A DNA stretch of 47,584 nt. Source: an uncultured Collinsella sp. GTDB taxonomy: Bacteria > Actinomycetota > Coriobacteriia > Coriobacteriales > Coriobacteriaceae. The translations under genes were made by a program, and so were the position numbers. Shown here one piece after another: positions 40,860 to 47,584 of the stretch (position 1 is the stretch's first letter; each line of letters starts with the position of its first letter). The notes below the pieces were generated by a model that searched no databases, was not told where the DNA came from, and saw nothing but the letters and a program-made list of their open reading frames with translations. Where the stretch lies: assembly GCA_958421655.1 (NCBI GenBank), contig CATZMG010000005.1, positions 1-47,584 of the forward strand, read 5' to 3'.

Positions 40860-42251
40860 ATGTTTGTCGGAAGAACAGCGGAAATGTCCGAGCTCAATCG
40901 ACTGTATGGCACGGACTCCTTTGAGATGCCTGTGATTTACGGCCGCCGTCGTGTGGGTAAAACGCGCCTTATCACAGAGTTCATCCAAGGCAAGAAGGCT
41001 ATTTACTTTCAAGCTCGTCGTACCAATGCGGAGGCAAACCTGCACGGCTTTAGCCAGGCGATACTTGCAGGCTCGGTTGGTGCTGCAGGCGTGTCGTTTC
41101 GTAGTTTTGACGAGGCGTTCGATGCATTGGTCACCATGGCTCGAACGGAGCGTTTGATTGTCGTGATTGACGAGTATCCCTATCTCGCCCAATCGAATCC
41201 CGAGATCAGCTCGTTGCTGCAAGACAAGATCGACCACTTATACAAAGAGACCAGGCTAATGCTGATCCTATGCGGCTCGTCTCTTTCGTTTATGGAGGAA
41301 CAGGTGTTGGGCTACGAGAGCCCACTATACGGTAGGCGTACGGCCCAGTTTAAGATCATGCCGCTCGATTTTACGACGACCCTCGGGTTGTGGCAGAGCA
41401 TGAGTCGCGAAGACGCTGCAGTTTGCTATGGTATGACGGGCGGCATTCCTGCATATATCGAGAGAGTCGATCCTGCCGCATCGCTCAAGGACAACATCAA
41501 ACGTCTTTTCCTTACTCCTACGGGCTATCTCTTTGAGGAGCCGAGTAACCTGCTAATGCAAGAGTGCCGCAATCCCGAGCAATATGATGCGATCGTGCAA
41601 GCAATTGCTCAGGGGCGCTCGAAGATCTCGGAGATTGCGAGCTCTACGGGAATCCCTGCGAGCAACGTAAAGAGCTATGTGGATAAGCTGGCGTCGCTTG
41701 GGATTGTCGAGCGCGAGCTGCCCCTAAACGAGACGAGCAATAAGCGAGCCGTGTATCTGCTGAGCGACCAGATGTTTAGGTTCTGGTACAAGTTTGTTCC
41801 GCAGAACATCGGGCTGATTCAAAACGATATGGCCGAGATGGCGTATAAGCGCATTGAGCCGCACGTATCGGATTACATGGGTACGGTCTTTGAGCTTATA
41901 TGCAGACAATACGTGTACGAACTCGCGCGCGCGGGCGAACTTGGTGTGGTGCCGGCAACAGTTGGCCGTTGGTGGGGAACGGACAATCGGACGCGTACGC
42001 AGGAAGAGATCGATTTGATTGTCGACGACGGAGAGGGCGCGGCGCTCTTTGCGGAGTGCAAATGGCGTAACGAACCGGCAGGCGAGGATGTTCTGGAAAA
42101 GCTCGTGTACCGAAGCGAGCTCTTTAGGCGTCAGCATAAAAGCTACGTGATCTTCTCGAAGCGTGGCTTTACGCAAGGATGTCAGGAAGCTGCGGCGAGC
42201 AGGGGAGATACCAAGCTGATTTCGTTTGCCGAGATGTGCGAGCGGAGATAA
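40860..42251 (+). CDS. AAA-family ATPase with C-terminal nuclease-like domain (DUF234 type)
   Basis: The 463-residue protein has Walker A GRRRVGKT (28-35) and Walker B VVIDEYPYL (D104, E105), then a winged-helix region (GRSKISEIASSTGIPASNVKSY), and a C-terminal domain with EEIDLIV and FAECKW. D385, E399 and K401 fit a PD-(D/E)XK nuclease core. This architecture matches the archaeal-type ATPase plus DUF234 family, whose function is not established. ATG at 40860 follows AAAGGAAGG. It is preceded by a double palindrome and followed by a second ATPase of another family. Confidence 0.85.
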   Translation: MFVGRTAEMSELNRLYGTDSFEMPVIYGRRRVGKTRLITEFIQGKKAIYFQARRTNAEANLHGFSQAILAGSVGAAGVSFRSFDEAFDALVTMARTERLIVVIDEYPYLAQSNPEISSLLQDKIDHLYKETRLMLILCGSSLSFMEEQVLGYESPLYGRRTAQFKIMPLDFTTTLGLWQSMSREDAAVCYGMTGGIPAYIERVDPAASLKDNIKRLFLTPTGYLFEEPSNLLMQECRNPEQYDAIVQAIAQGRSKISEIASSTGIPASNVKSYVDKLASLGIVERELPLNETSNKRAVYLLSDQMFRFWYKFVPQNIGLIQNDMAEMAYKRIEPHVSDYMGTVFELICRQYVYELARAGELGVVPATVGRWWGTDNRTRTQEEIDLIVDDGEGAALFAECKWRNEPAGEDVLEKLVYRSELFRRQHKSYVIFSKRGFTQGCQEAAASRGDTKLISFAEMCERR

Positions 42252-42303
42252 CCAAGCGCGCTCTGATGTGATTGCTCGGAATGGGTCGCGCTAAGGATGC
42301 CAA

Positions 42304-42418
42304 GCGTAAAACCTACAATGAAAATGGCGTAAAAACTACATCTGTCATGGCGTAAAAACTACATTGAAAGTAGCGTAAAATCAGCATTGAGAATGGCGTA
42401 ATTTCGCATATCGCGTGA
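42304..42418 (+). repeat. Five tandem direct repeats of 23 bp before the second ATPase
   Basis: GCGTAA begins at 42304, 42327, 42350, 42373 and 42396, so the period is exactly 23. Units 1-4 share GCGTAAAA, then CTACATTGAAAATG or close variants; unit 5 keeps only the first part. The array ends 20 nt before the ATPase ATG and is AT-rich. It resembles an iteron or operator array more than a satellite, since copies differ in sequence while the spacing is exact. It is not a CRISPR: no unique spacers. Confidence 0.85.
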
Positions 42419-42437
42419 TAGAGAGGGACGGCCGTCT

Positions 42438-43733
42438 ATGGATGCACCAAAGAGATTGACCCAAAAGGGATATAGGCCCCGGCTCATAGAGGAGCGCCTC
42501 GACACCCTTATGCGGGCGTTTGGCTGTGTGGAGATCAACGGCCCCAAATGGTGCGGCAAGACCTGGACGGCGCTCTCTCGCTCGGCGAGCGTCTCCAGGC
42601 TCGATGAGCCTGCGCAGCGTGCGGCGGCAGAGGTCGACCCAAGCCTGGCGCTCATCGGCGATGCGCCACACCTGGTCGATGAATGGCAGGAGGTGCCCGA
42701 GGTTTGGGATGCCGCCCGGCGTTTCGTGGACGCGAGCGGCAACGAACGGGGGACACTTTTGCTCACGGGCTCGACCGCGCTCAAAAGCGAGGAGCGCAGC
42801 CATGTTCGTCATTCCGGCACGGGTAGGATCGCCCGTCTGTCAATGCGCCCCATGGCCCTGTGTGAGTCGGGCGACGGCGAGCCGCTCGTGTCACTGGCAA
42901 GCCTCTTTAAGGGCGAGGATTTTGCCCCTCAGCGTCGCGAGAGCACGGTGGATGACGTCGCCCGCTGGTGCTGCAGGGGCGGTTGGCCTGCAAATCTTGG
43001 GCTTTCGGAAGATCTTGCGCGAGAGACGGCAAGCCAGTACGTGCACTCGGTGCTCGACGTCAACGTGCTGGACGAGGGCATGTCGCCCGAGCTTGCACAC
43101 GGCCTTTTGCGAGCTCTTGCCATGAACGAGAGCCAGGCTGTCACGTACAAGACGCTCGTAAAGGACGCCTCGTACGGTGAGGCGGGCCCCGACGAGAGGA
43201 CCATCGCTGCGTACTTGGACCTCTTCAACAGGCTCAAGCTGACCGAGGACCTGTGCGGATGGGAGCCGCCCATGCGCTCGAAGGCCCGCGTTCGCGTGCG
43301 CCCCAAGCGCTACTTCTGTGACCCGTCACTTGCGGCGGCGTTGCTGGGGGCTACCCCTGAGCGGCTGCTTGGCGATATGCAAACGCTGGGGATGCTCTTT
43401 GAGAATCTCGTCCTGCGCGACGTGCGCGTGTTCCTTTCCACCTACGGCGGTGTCGACAACAGTGTCCATTATTTCCGAGATGAGAAGGGCCTTGAGGTCG
43501 ATCTGATCGTTGAGCACGACGGGCGCTGGGGAGCCATCGAGGTCAAGCTGAGTGATGCGAAAGCAGACGATGGAGCGAGAAATCTCAAGGCGCTGGAGAG
43601 GAAAGTGCTCTCCAATCCTGCCGCCCAGAATGCCGCGCCGGCGTTTTTGGCGGTCGTGGTTGGAAAGGGGAGCATTGCCTACACACGCGACGACGGCGTG
43701 GCGGTGATTCCCATGGCGGCACTTGGGGCGTAG
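42438..43733 (+). CDS. ATP-binding protein with DUF4143-type nuclease-like C-terminus
   Basis: The 431-residue protein has Walker A GPKWCGKT (35-42), an HLVDEWQEVPEVW segment in place of Walker B, a sensor-like LLLTGSTAL, a winged-helix region (SYGEAGPDERTIAAYLDLF), and a C-terminal GLEVDLIVEHD...AIEVKL, with D355, E368 and K370 consistent with PD-(D/E)XK. This is the AAA_14 plus DUF4143 architecture, common in gut bacteria and functionally uncharacterised. ATG at 42438 follows GAGAGGGA. It has no close operon partner downstream. Confidence 0.87.
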   Translation: MDAPKRLTQKGYRPRLIEERLDTLMRAFGCVEINGPKWCGKTWTALSRSASVSRLDEPAQRAAAEVDPSLALIGDAPHLVDEWQEVPEVWDAARRFVDASGNERGTLLLTGSTALKSEERSHVRHSGTGRIARLSMRPMALCESGDGEPLVSLASLFKGEDFAPQRRESTVDDVARWCCRGGWPANLGLSEDLARETASQYVHSVLDVNVLDEGMSPELAHGLLRALAMNESQAVTYKTLVKDASYGEAGPDERTIAAYLDLFNRLKLTEDLCGWEPPMRSKARVRVRPKRYFCDPSLAAALLGATPERLLGDMQTLGMLFENLVLRDVRVFLSTYGGVDNSVHYFRDEKGLEVDLIVEHDGRWGAIEVKLSDAKADDGARNLKALERKVLSNPAAQNAAPAFLAVVVGKGSIAYTRDDGVAVIPMAALGA

Positions 43734-43759
43734 TGGTTTTGCGGGCGTGCCGTGCTTCC

Positions 43760-43785
43760 TTTACCGAAAATCCATTTGGTAAACC
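43760..43785. repeat. 26-nt inverted-repeat element, copy 1
   Basis: TTTACC (43760-43765) and GGTAAA (43778-43783) are complementary around GAAAATCCATTT. A copy with 22 of 26 identical bases lies at 44970-44995; there one arm pair changes C-G to A-T, keeping the pairing. It suggests a conserved binding site or RNA helix. Confidence 0.6.
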
Positions 43786-43861
43786 AGATGCTCGCGGATA
43801 GAATAAAGTTGACGGCAGCCCAAGGGTGATAGCTGGGCAGCGCCGTTGCTTGGTCAAGAGG

Positions 43862-43960
43862 TCAGTGCCTTAATGGCAGCGACTTGTTATGCTTCGAATG
43901 CTGCTTGAGTGCCTCGGAAAGTTCGATAAGCGCCGTGAAGAGCGAGACCAAAGCAACCAA
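43862..43960 (-). CDS. Possible small hydrophobic peptide
   Basis: A minus-strand frame open from 44005 to the stop at 43862 encodes ELVELLVALVSLF and then TALIELSEALKQHSKHNK, a hydrophobic helix with a basic tail, as in holin-like or type I toxin peptides. The only in-frame start is TTG at 43960, with no visible ribosome-binding site, and the upstream part runs into the 44-nt repeat. It may be a remnant. Coding-like codon use is the main support. Confidence 0.3.
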   Translation of the reverse strand: MVALVSLFTALIELSEALKQHSKHNKSLPLRH

Positions 43961-43976
43961 GAGCTCTACGAGCTCT

Positions 43977-44020
43977 GATGGGCCCGGGATGACCGCTGAT
44001 TCAAGTCACCGGGCCTAAAT
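43977..44020. repeat. 44-nt hairpin repeat, copy 1
   Basis: Identical over 44 nt to 45022-45065. GGCCCGG and CCGGGCC form its stem around a loop with ATGAC/GTCAC-type complementarity. It ends in TAAAT and CTTTTT follows, so it may act as a terminator for plus-strand transcripts. Confidence 0.8.
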
Positions 44021-44188
44021 CTTTTTCATGCATTTGAATAGAGCGGGCAACTCTCTTGGGGCCGTCTGCATGACGTGTGCCTGGCGCATGGTATTGCGCC
44101 CCACTTTCATGTCCGTACGGGCGCCTATCCTTACGGCAATGTAGCCGCCTATGTAGCAAGCGGCAGGCAACGGAGAAAGGCCCTAACC
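44021..44188. other. Leader region of the exonuclease gene
   Basis: I see no gene in 44021-44188. GGCGCA and TGCGCC form a 6-bp hairpin near 44083-44099. The frame of the exonuclease gene is open into this region from GTG 44075 but with no ribosome-binding site and atypical residues. Confidence 0.3.
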
Positions 44189-44923
44189 GTGTCAGCTGAA
44201 AAGACGCCGTGTATCTCGGCTATCGATACGACGAACTTTGCGCGCCAGATTGTGCTGGACTTTGAGTTTGCGCCGGTGCCAAAGCAGCGCCAGCGCCGTG
44301 GGCTGCGCAATGAGATTATTGAGGCCGGCGCCGTCAAGCTCGATTACCACGGCAACGTTATGGGTGAGTTCTCGCAGTTTGTGCAGACAGAATTTACCGA
44401 AGGCGTTGCGTATCCCGTCCGCGAGCTTACGGGGATATCGGCTGTGGACACCGCGATGGCCGATCCGCTCTATGTGGTGATCAAAAGGCTCAGCGATTGG
44501 ATCGGTCGCTACTCCGCCCAGGTGGTTTGTTGGAGTGGGGCGGATCGTCGACAGCTTTTGACCGAGTGCCAGGCAAAGCACATCGACCTTTCCGCATTTC
44601 CTACGGACTGGGCCGACCTGCAGGCGTTTTACACCTCGATCATGGACGTGGGCAGCCACGGGTGTGTCTCTTTGAGTGACGCGGCGACGTGGTTTGGCAT
44701 CGAGTTCGACGAGTCGACGGGTCACGCCCACAGCGCCCTAGCCGATGCGCGCGTGACCGCTAAGTTGCTCAAGCAGGTAATGGACGGGGGCTACCACGTG
44801 AGCCCGCGTGCCCAGGAAGTCCGCCAGCGGTGGGGGATGGGCGAGCGAGCCCAGACACGCCTTTCCAGCAAGTGCCCCGAGCTGAGCGATCTGCTGCTGA
44901 AGCTGAAGGCGGAGGGGAGATAG
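44189..44923 (+). CDS. DnaQ-like DEDDh 3'-5' exonuclease
   Basis: The 244-residue protein has the exonuclease motifs DFEF (D24, E26), a middle motif around VCWSGADRRQL, and GHAHSALADARVTAKL with the catalytic His and Asp. Members trim DNA or RNA 3' ends; the relation to DNA polymerase III epsilon, RNase T or KapD-type enzymes cannot be settled by eye. GTG at 44189 with GGAGAAAGG upstream is preferred over GTG 44075. It is a single gene bracketed by the duplicated elements. Confidence 0.85.
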   Translation: MSAEKTPCISAIDTTNFARQIVLDFEFAPVPKQRQRRGLRNEIIEAGAVKLDYHGNVMGEFSQFVQTEFTEGVAYPVRELTGISAVDTAMADPLYVVIKRLSDWIGRYSAQVVCWSGADRRQLLTECQAKHIDLSAFPTDWADLQAFYTSIMDVGSHGCVSLSDAATWFGIEFDESTGHAHSALADARVTAKLLKQVMDGGYHVSPRAQEVRQRWGMGERAQTRLSSKCPELSDLLLKLKAEGR

Positions 44924-44969
44924 GGGGCGTTCAGTTGGTAGCCGAGGCAGTTGGGACGGTCGAGGTCGC

Positions 44970-44995
44970 GCTAACGAAAATCCATTTGTTAAACC
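44970..44995. repeat. 26-nt inverted-repeat element, copy 2
   Basis: Matches 43760-43785 at 22 of 26 positions. TAAC (44972-44975) and GTTA (44988-44991) keep the inner arm pairs. It lies 47 nt after the exonuclease stop. Confidence 0.6.
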
Positions 44996-45021
44996 TGCTA
45001 GCCCTGGGTACACTGCATATC

Positions 45022-45065
45022 GATGGGCCCGGGATGACCGCTGATTCAAGTCACCGGGCCTAAAT
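45022..45065. repeat. 44-nt hairpin repeat, copy 2
   Basis: Identical to 43977-44020, starting 1045 bp downstream. It is 99 nt after the exonuclease stop and could be its terminator. The rest of the gap to 45252 shows no supported gene. Confidence 0.8.
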
Positions 45066-45223
45066 TCATATCTATAGGTTTAACCGAATGGCTGACAAGC
45101 CTACGGGACCTAAGATTCCATGGCATCGCGAATGGGCAGAACGTTGACTCTCGACTTCCCCTTCTATCTGCGTCAGATGGTCATTGGCTTCTGTTCCTTT
45201 GCTAGAATCAGAAGCACATTTGT

Positions 45224-45238
45224 ATTGCATCATGCAAT
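45224..45238. promoter_or_regulatory. Palindrome upstream of the RHH gene
   Basis: ATTGCAT and ATGCAAT are separated by one base, a 15-nt site ending 14 nt before the ATG of a ribbon-helix-helix protein. TAGAAT at 45203-45208 could be the -10. Such proteins usually bind a palindrome in their own promoter, so autoregulation is likely. Confidence 0.5.
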
Positions 45239-45252
45239 CGCGGGGGTTGCCA

Positions 45253-45459
45253 ATGAAATACGCCGAGCTTGTCGACGGAGAGGCCAAGACAGGCGAGCTC
45301 AAGAGCTTTCTTGTGGATGGCGAGAACGTTGCCGTGACCATCCGCATACCTAAAAACATGCGTGATGCGGCGAAGGACGCCGCTGCGCTTTCTGGCATCA
45401 GCTTTACCTCGCTGGTAAAGATGAGCCTCATCGAATATCTGACCAAGAAGGAGAAATAG
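45253..45459 (+). CDS. Small ribbon-helix-helix-like protein
   Basis: The 68-residue protein has a C-terminal VTIRIPKNMRDAAKDAAALSG and SFTSLVKMSLIEYL, the strand-helix-helix pattern of Arc/CopG-type DNA-binding domains. It resembles an antitoxin or a restriction-control protein. ATG at 45253 follows GGGGG; upstream in-frame starts lack support. Its stop is 2 nt before the hsdM GTG, so it is translated with the type I system and probably controls it (inference). Confidence 0.75.
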   Translation: MKYAELVDGEAKTGELKSFLVDGENVAVTIRIPKNMRDAAKDAAALSGISFTSLVKMSLIEYLTKKEK

Positions 45460-45461
45460 CA

Positions 45462-47257
45462 GTGGCGGATAGCGACGATCTTATCAAGGCCGTTGGCGCA
45501 ATATTCAAGAGAAGGCATCTCTCATTTGGAGTGCCGCCGATACCCTGCGTGGCCCCTACAAGCCTCATGAGTACGGCCTGGTCATCCTTCCTATGACCGT
45601 TATCAAACGCTTCCACGACTGCCTTGAGCCCACGCACGATGCCGTTCTCGCCGCAGCTGAGAAATACAAAGCCTTTTCCGTGAAGGACGGCTTTTTGCGC
45701 GATGCCTCCGGCTACCCCTTCTACAACACCTCTAAGTTCACCTTCGAGACGCTCAAGGCCGACCCGGAGAACATCGAGGACAACTTCAAGGACTACATCA
45801 ACGGGTTCTCGGACAACGTGCAGGACATCTTGGCACGCATGAAGTTCGCCGACCAGATCGAACGCCTCTCCGACCCAGACGCCCCGCTGCTCTACCAGGT
45901 CGTCTGCGACTTCTGCAAGCCGCAGGCCGACATGTCGCCCGACAAGATCAAAGCTGTGGACATGGGCTACATCTTCGAGAACCTCATTCAGCGCTTCTCC
46001 GAGTCCTACGACGAGGACGCCGGCGCTCACTTCACGAGCCGCGACATCGTGTACCTCATGACCGACCTGCTCATTCAGGCGGACCCGCACGTCTTCGACG
46101 GCGACCGCATCACGAAGACCGTCTACGACCAGACCATGGGAACCTCGCAGATGCTCGGCTGCACCGAGGAGCGCCTGCGCCAGCTCGACGCCGAGGCCCG
46201 TGTAACCTGCTACGGTCAGGAGTTCAATCCCTTCACTTTCGGCATCGCGAAGGCGAGTGCGCTAATTCGTGGCGAGGACGACGCCAACATGCGCTTCGGA
46301 GATACCCTCTCCGCCGATAAGTTCGATGGCTTCAAGTTCGACTACTGCATTTCCAATCCACCCTTCGGTGACCCGTGGAATCCTCAGGCCCCCTCGGTGG
46401 AGAAGGAATTCAAGACTGCCGGCGGTGGACGCTTCCCCGTTGAGAAGCTTCCCGCCAAGGGCGATGGTCAGATGCTCTTCGTGCTCAACGGCCTGTCTAA
46501 GCTCAAGGACGACGGCGTGATGGCGATTGTCCAGGACGCGAGTCCGCTCTACAAGGGCAAGCCCGGCAGCGGCGAGGACAGCATCCGCCGATACGTGTTG
46601 GAGAACGACTGGCTCGACGCGATCGTGCAGCTGCCCTGCGACTCGTTCTACAACACCGGCATCGCCACCTACGTTTGGCTCTTCAGCAAGGCGAAGGCAC
46701 CGGAGCATCGCGACCACGTGCTGCTCATCGACGCCTCCCGGTGCTTCGAGAAGCGCCGCAAGGGCATTGGCGACAAGAAGAACGACATCACCAAGTCCTG
46801 CCGCGACCTTATCGTCCAGGCGTACTCCGAGTATCGCGACGGCACTTGGACGGGCGCCGGGTCCAACGGACTAGAGGTCTCCGTCGAGGCGCGCCTGATG
46901 GAGACGGTCGAGTTTGGCTTCAACCGCGTTGCCGTGGAGAGCCCCGTCGTCGACGAGGACGGAGAACCCGTCCTTAACAAACGCGGGAAAATGCAGGCGG
47001 ACAAGGCCAAGGAGGACACCGAGGACATCCCGCTCACTCAGGACATTGACGCCTATATCGAGCGCGAGGTACGCCCGTACAACAAGTACGCCTGGGTGGA
47101 CAAGAAGAAGACCAAGGTGGGCTACACCGTCCCGTTCACGCGCGTGTTCTACAAGTACGCCGAGCTGGAGCCAGCTGACGAGATCGCCAAGCGCATCCTC
47201 GAGCACGAGAAGACGCTCGAGAAGAGCCTCAAGGCCCTCTTCGGAGAGGTGCGTTAG
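45462..47257 (+). pseudogene. hsdM: Type I restriction-modification methyltransferase (HsdM), frameshifted near the N-terminus
   Basis: GTG at 45462, with AAGGAG upstream, opens MADSDDLIKAVGAIF, then the frame breaks at 45506-45509; one base appears to be missing. The continuing frame encodes EKASLIWSAADTLRGPYKPH, the usual HsdM start, and stays open to 47257. An internal ATG at 45593 would give 554 residues without the first 44. Visible domains are the HsdM N-terminal bundle and the methylase: GAHFTSRDIVYLM, the SAM motif as DQTMGTSQML, and NPPFGDPW. It methylates adenine with HsdS. hsdS starts 2 nt after its stop. Activity of the shortened form is uncertain. Confidence 0.8.
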
Positions 47258-47259
47258 CA

Positions 47260-47584
47260 ATGCGGGAGATGAAGGACAGTGGCGTCGAGTGGCTCGGCGA
47301 GGTCCCCTCGAGGTGGAAATTGCATAGGGCTAAGCGCCTGTTTAAACTCACCAACGACAGGGGCAACGATGACCTTACGCTTTTGGCAGCGACCCAGAAG
47401 CATGGCATGTGGCCTCAGGATAGGCTTGAAGGTGTTGTTCGCGTTAAGGACGATACCGACCTAAGTAGATTCCGTACGGTTCACAGGAATGATTTTGTAA
47501 TCAGCCTGCGCAGCTTCCAGGGCGGCTTCGAGCGCTCCGACTTCGAAGGGGTCTGTTCGCCTGCTTACCAAACGTTTCGCTCAA
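47260..47584 (+). CDS. hsdS: Type I restriction specificity subunit (HsdS), 5' part
   Basis: The frame begins MREMKDSGVEWLGEVPSRWK, the typical start of an HsdS target-recognition domain, and continues to the window end without a stop (108 residues seen; full subunits are about 400). HsdS recognises the bipartite target for HsdM and HsdR. ATG at 47260 is 2 nt after the hsdM stop. hsdR is not in the window. Confidence 0.88.
   Translation, partial: MREMKDSGVEWLGEVPSRWKLHRAKRLFKLTNDRGNDDLTLLAATQKHGMWPQDRLEGVVRVKDDTDLSRFRTVHRNDFVISLRSFQGGFERSDFEGVCSPAYQTFRS

Noticed and set aside
42304..42418. CRISPR array
   Set aside because: The units are contiguous direct repeats of 23 bp with no unique spacers, and no cas genes are present.
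45088..45147. A 19-codon frame starting ATG 45088
   Set aside because: Too short, with no visible ribosome-binding site or relation to neighbouring genes. It could be a remnant, but the sequence gives no support.
1..47584. tRNA or rRNA genes
   Set aside because: No cloverleaf with a canonical T-loop and CCA-type end and no rRNA-like sequence was recognised in the intergenic regions by eye.

Overview
The window looks like chromosomal DNA of a gut coriobacterium (Actinomycetota), most like Collinsella. This is inferred from gene content and order: GC-rich codon use, a split S10 ribosomal cluster, an AccD-AccA fusion, FabK, an anaerobic purine-catabolism module and short intergenic palindromes. 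No database search was possible, so the genus is an inference.

Region 1 (1-3740) is the str cluster: rpsL, rpsG, fusA and a solitary rpsJ that ends at a strong terminator; tuf is not here. Region 2 (3793-15250) holds a divergent biotin ligase and a complete type II fatty-acid synthesis operon, fabH-acpP-fabK-fabD-fabG-fabF-accB-fabZ-accC-accDA, followed by a stand-alone PTS EIIC-like membrane protein. BirA biotinylates AccB, AccC and AccDA make malonyl-CoA, FabD loads it on AcpP, FabH/FabF condense, and FabG/FabZ/FabK complete each cycle. Region 3 (15329-17149) has a cation diffusion facilitator and a histidine phosphatase. Region 4 (17181-23460) resumes the S10 cluster (rplC to rplX, 12 genes), introduced by a very large inverted repeat and a structured leader, and ends at a terminator with no rplE or later spc genes.

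Region 5 (23464-30789) is housekeeping and accessory: short repeats, a Gfo/Idh/MocA oxidoreductase with a DeoR-type regulator, a triple palindromic repeat, an RluA-type pseudouridine synthase and a U32 protein on the minus strand, ridA, and a YheO/DauR-like PAS-HTH regulator. Region 6 (31026-40618) is a purine module: NCS2 permease, ssnA, ygfK, a four-cluster ferredoxin and a fused 2Fe-2S/molybdopterin dehydrogenase of the XdhD (selenium-dependent) type. It matches the ygfK-ssnA-xdhD-xanQ neighbourhood of E. coli but has no FAD (YgfM-like) subunit.

Region 7 (40627-47584) is accessory DNA: two AAA-type ATPases, each ending in a PD-(D/E)XK-like nuclease signature and each preceded by a different elaborate DNA repeat (two 14-bp palindromes; five 23-bp direct repeats), a DEDDh exonuclease bracketed by a perfect 44-nt duplication, a small ribbon-helix-helix protein with a palindrome near its start, and a type I restriction-modification locus whose hsdM is frameshifted near its N-terminus and whose hsdS runs off the end. 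The repeat-plus-ATPase-nuclease pair is the best candidate here for an undescribed system.
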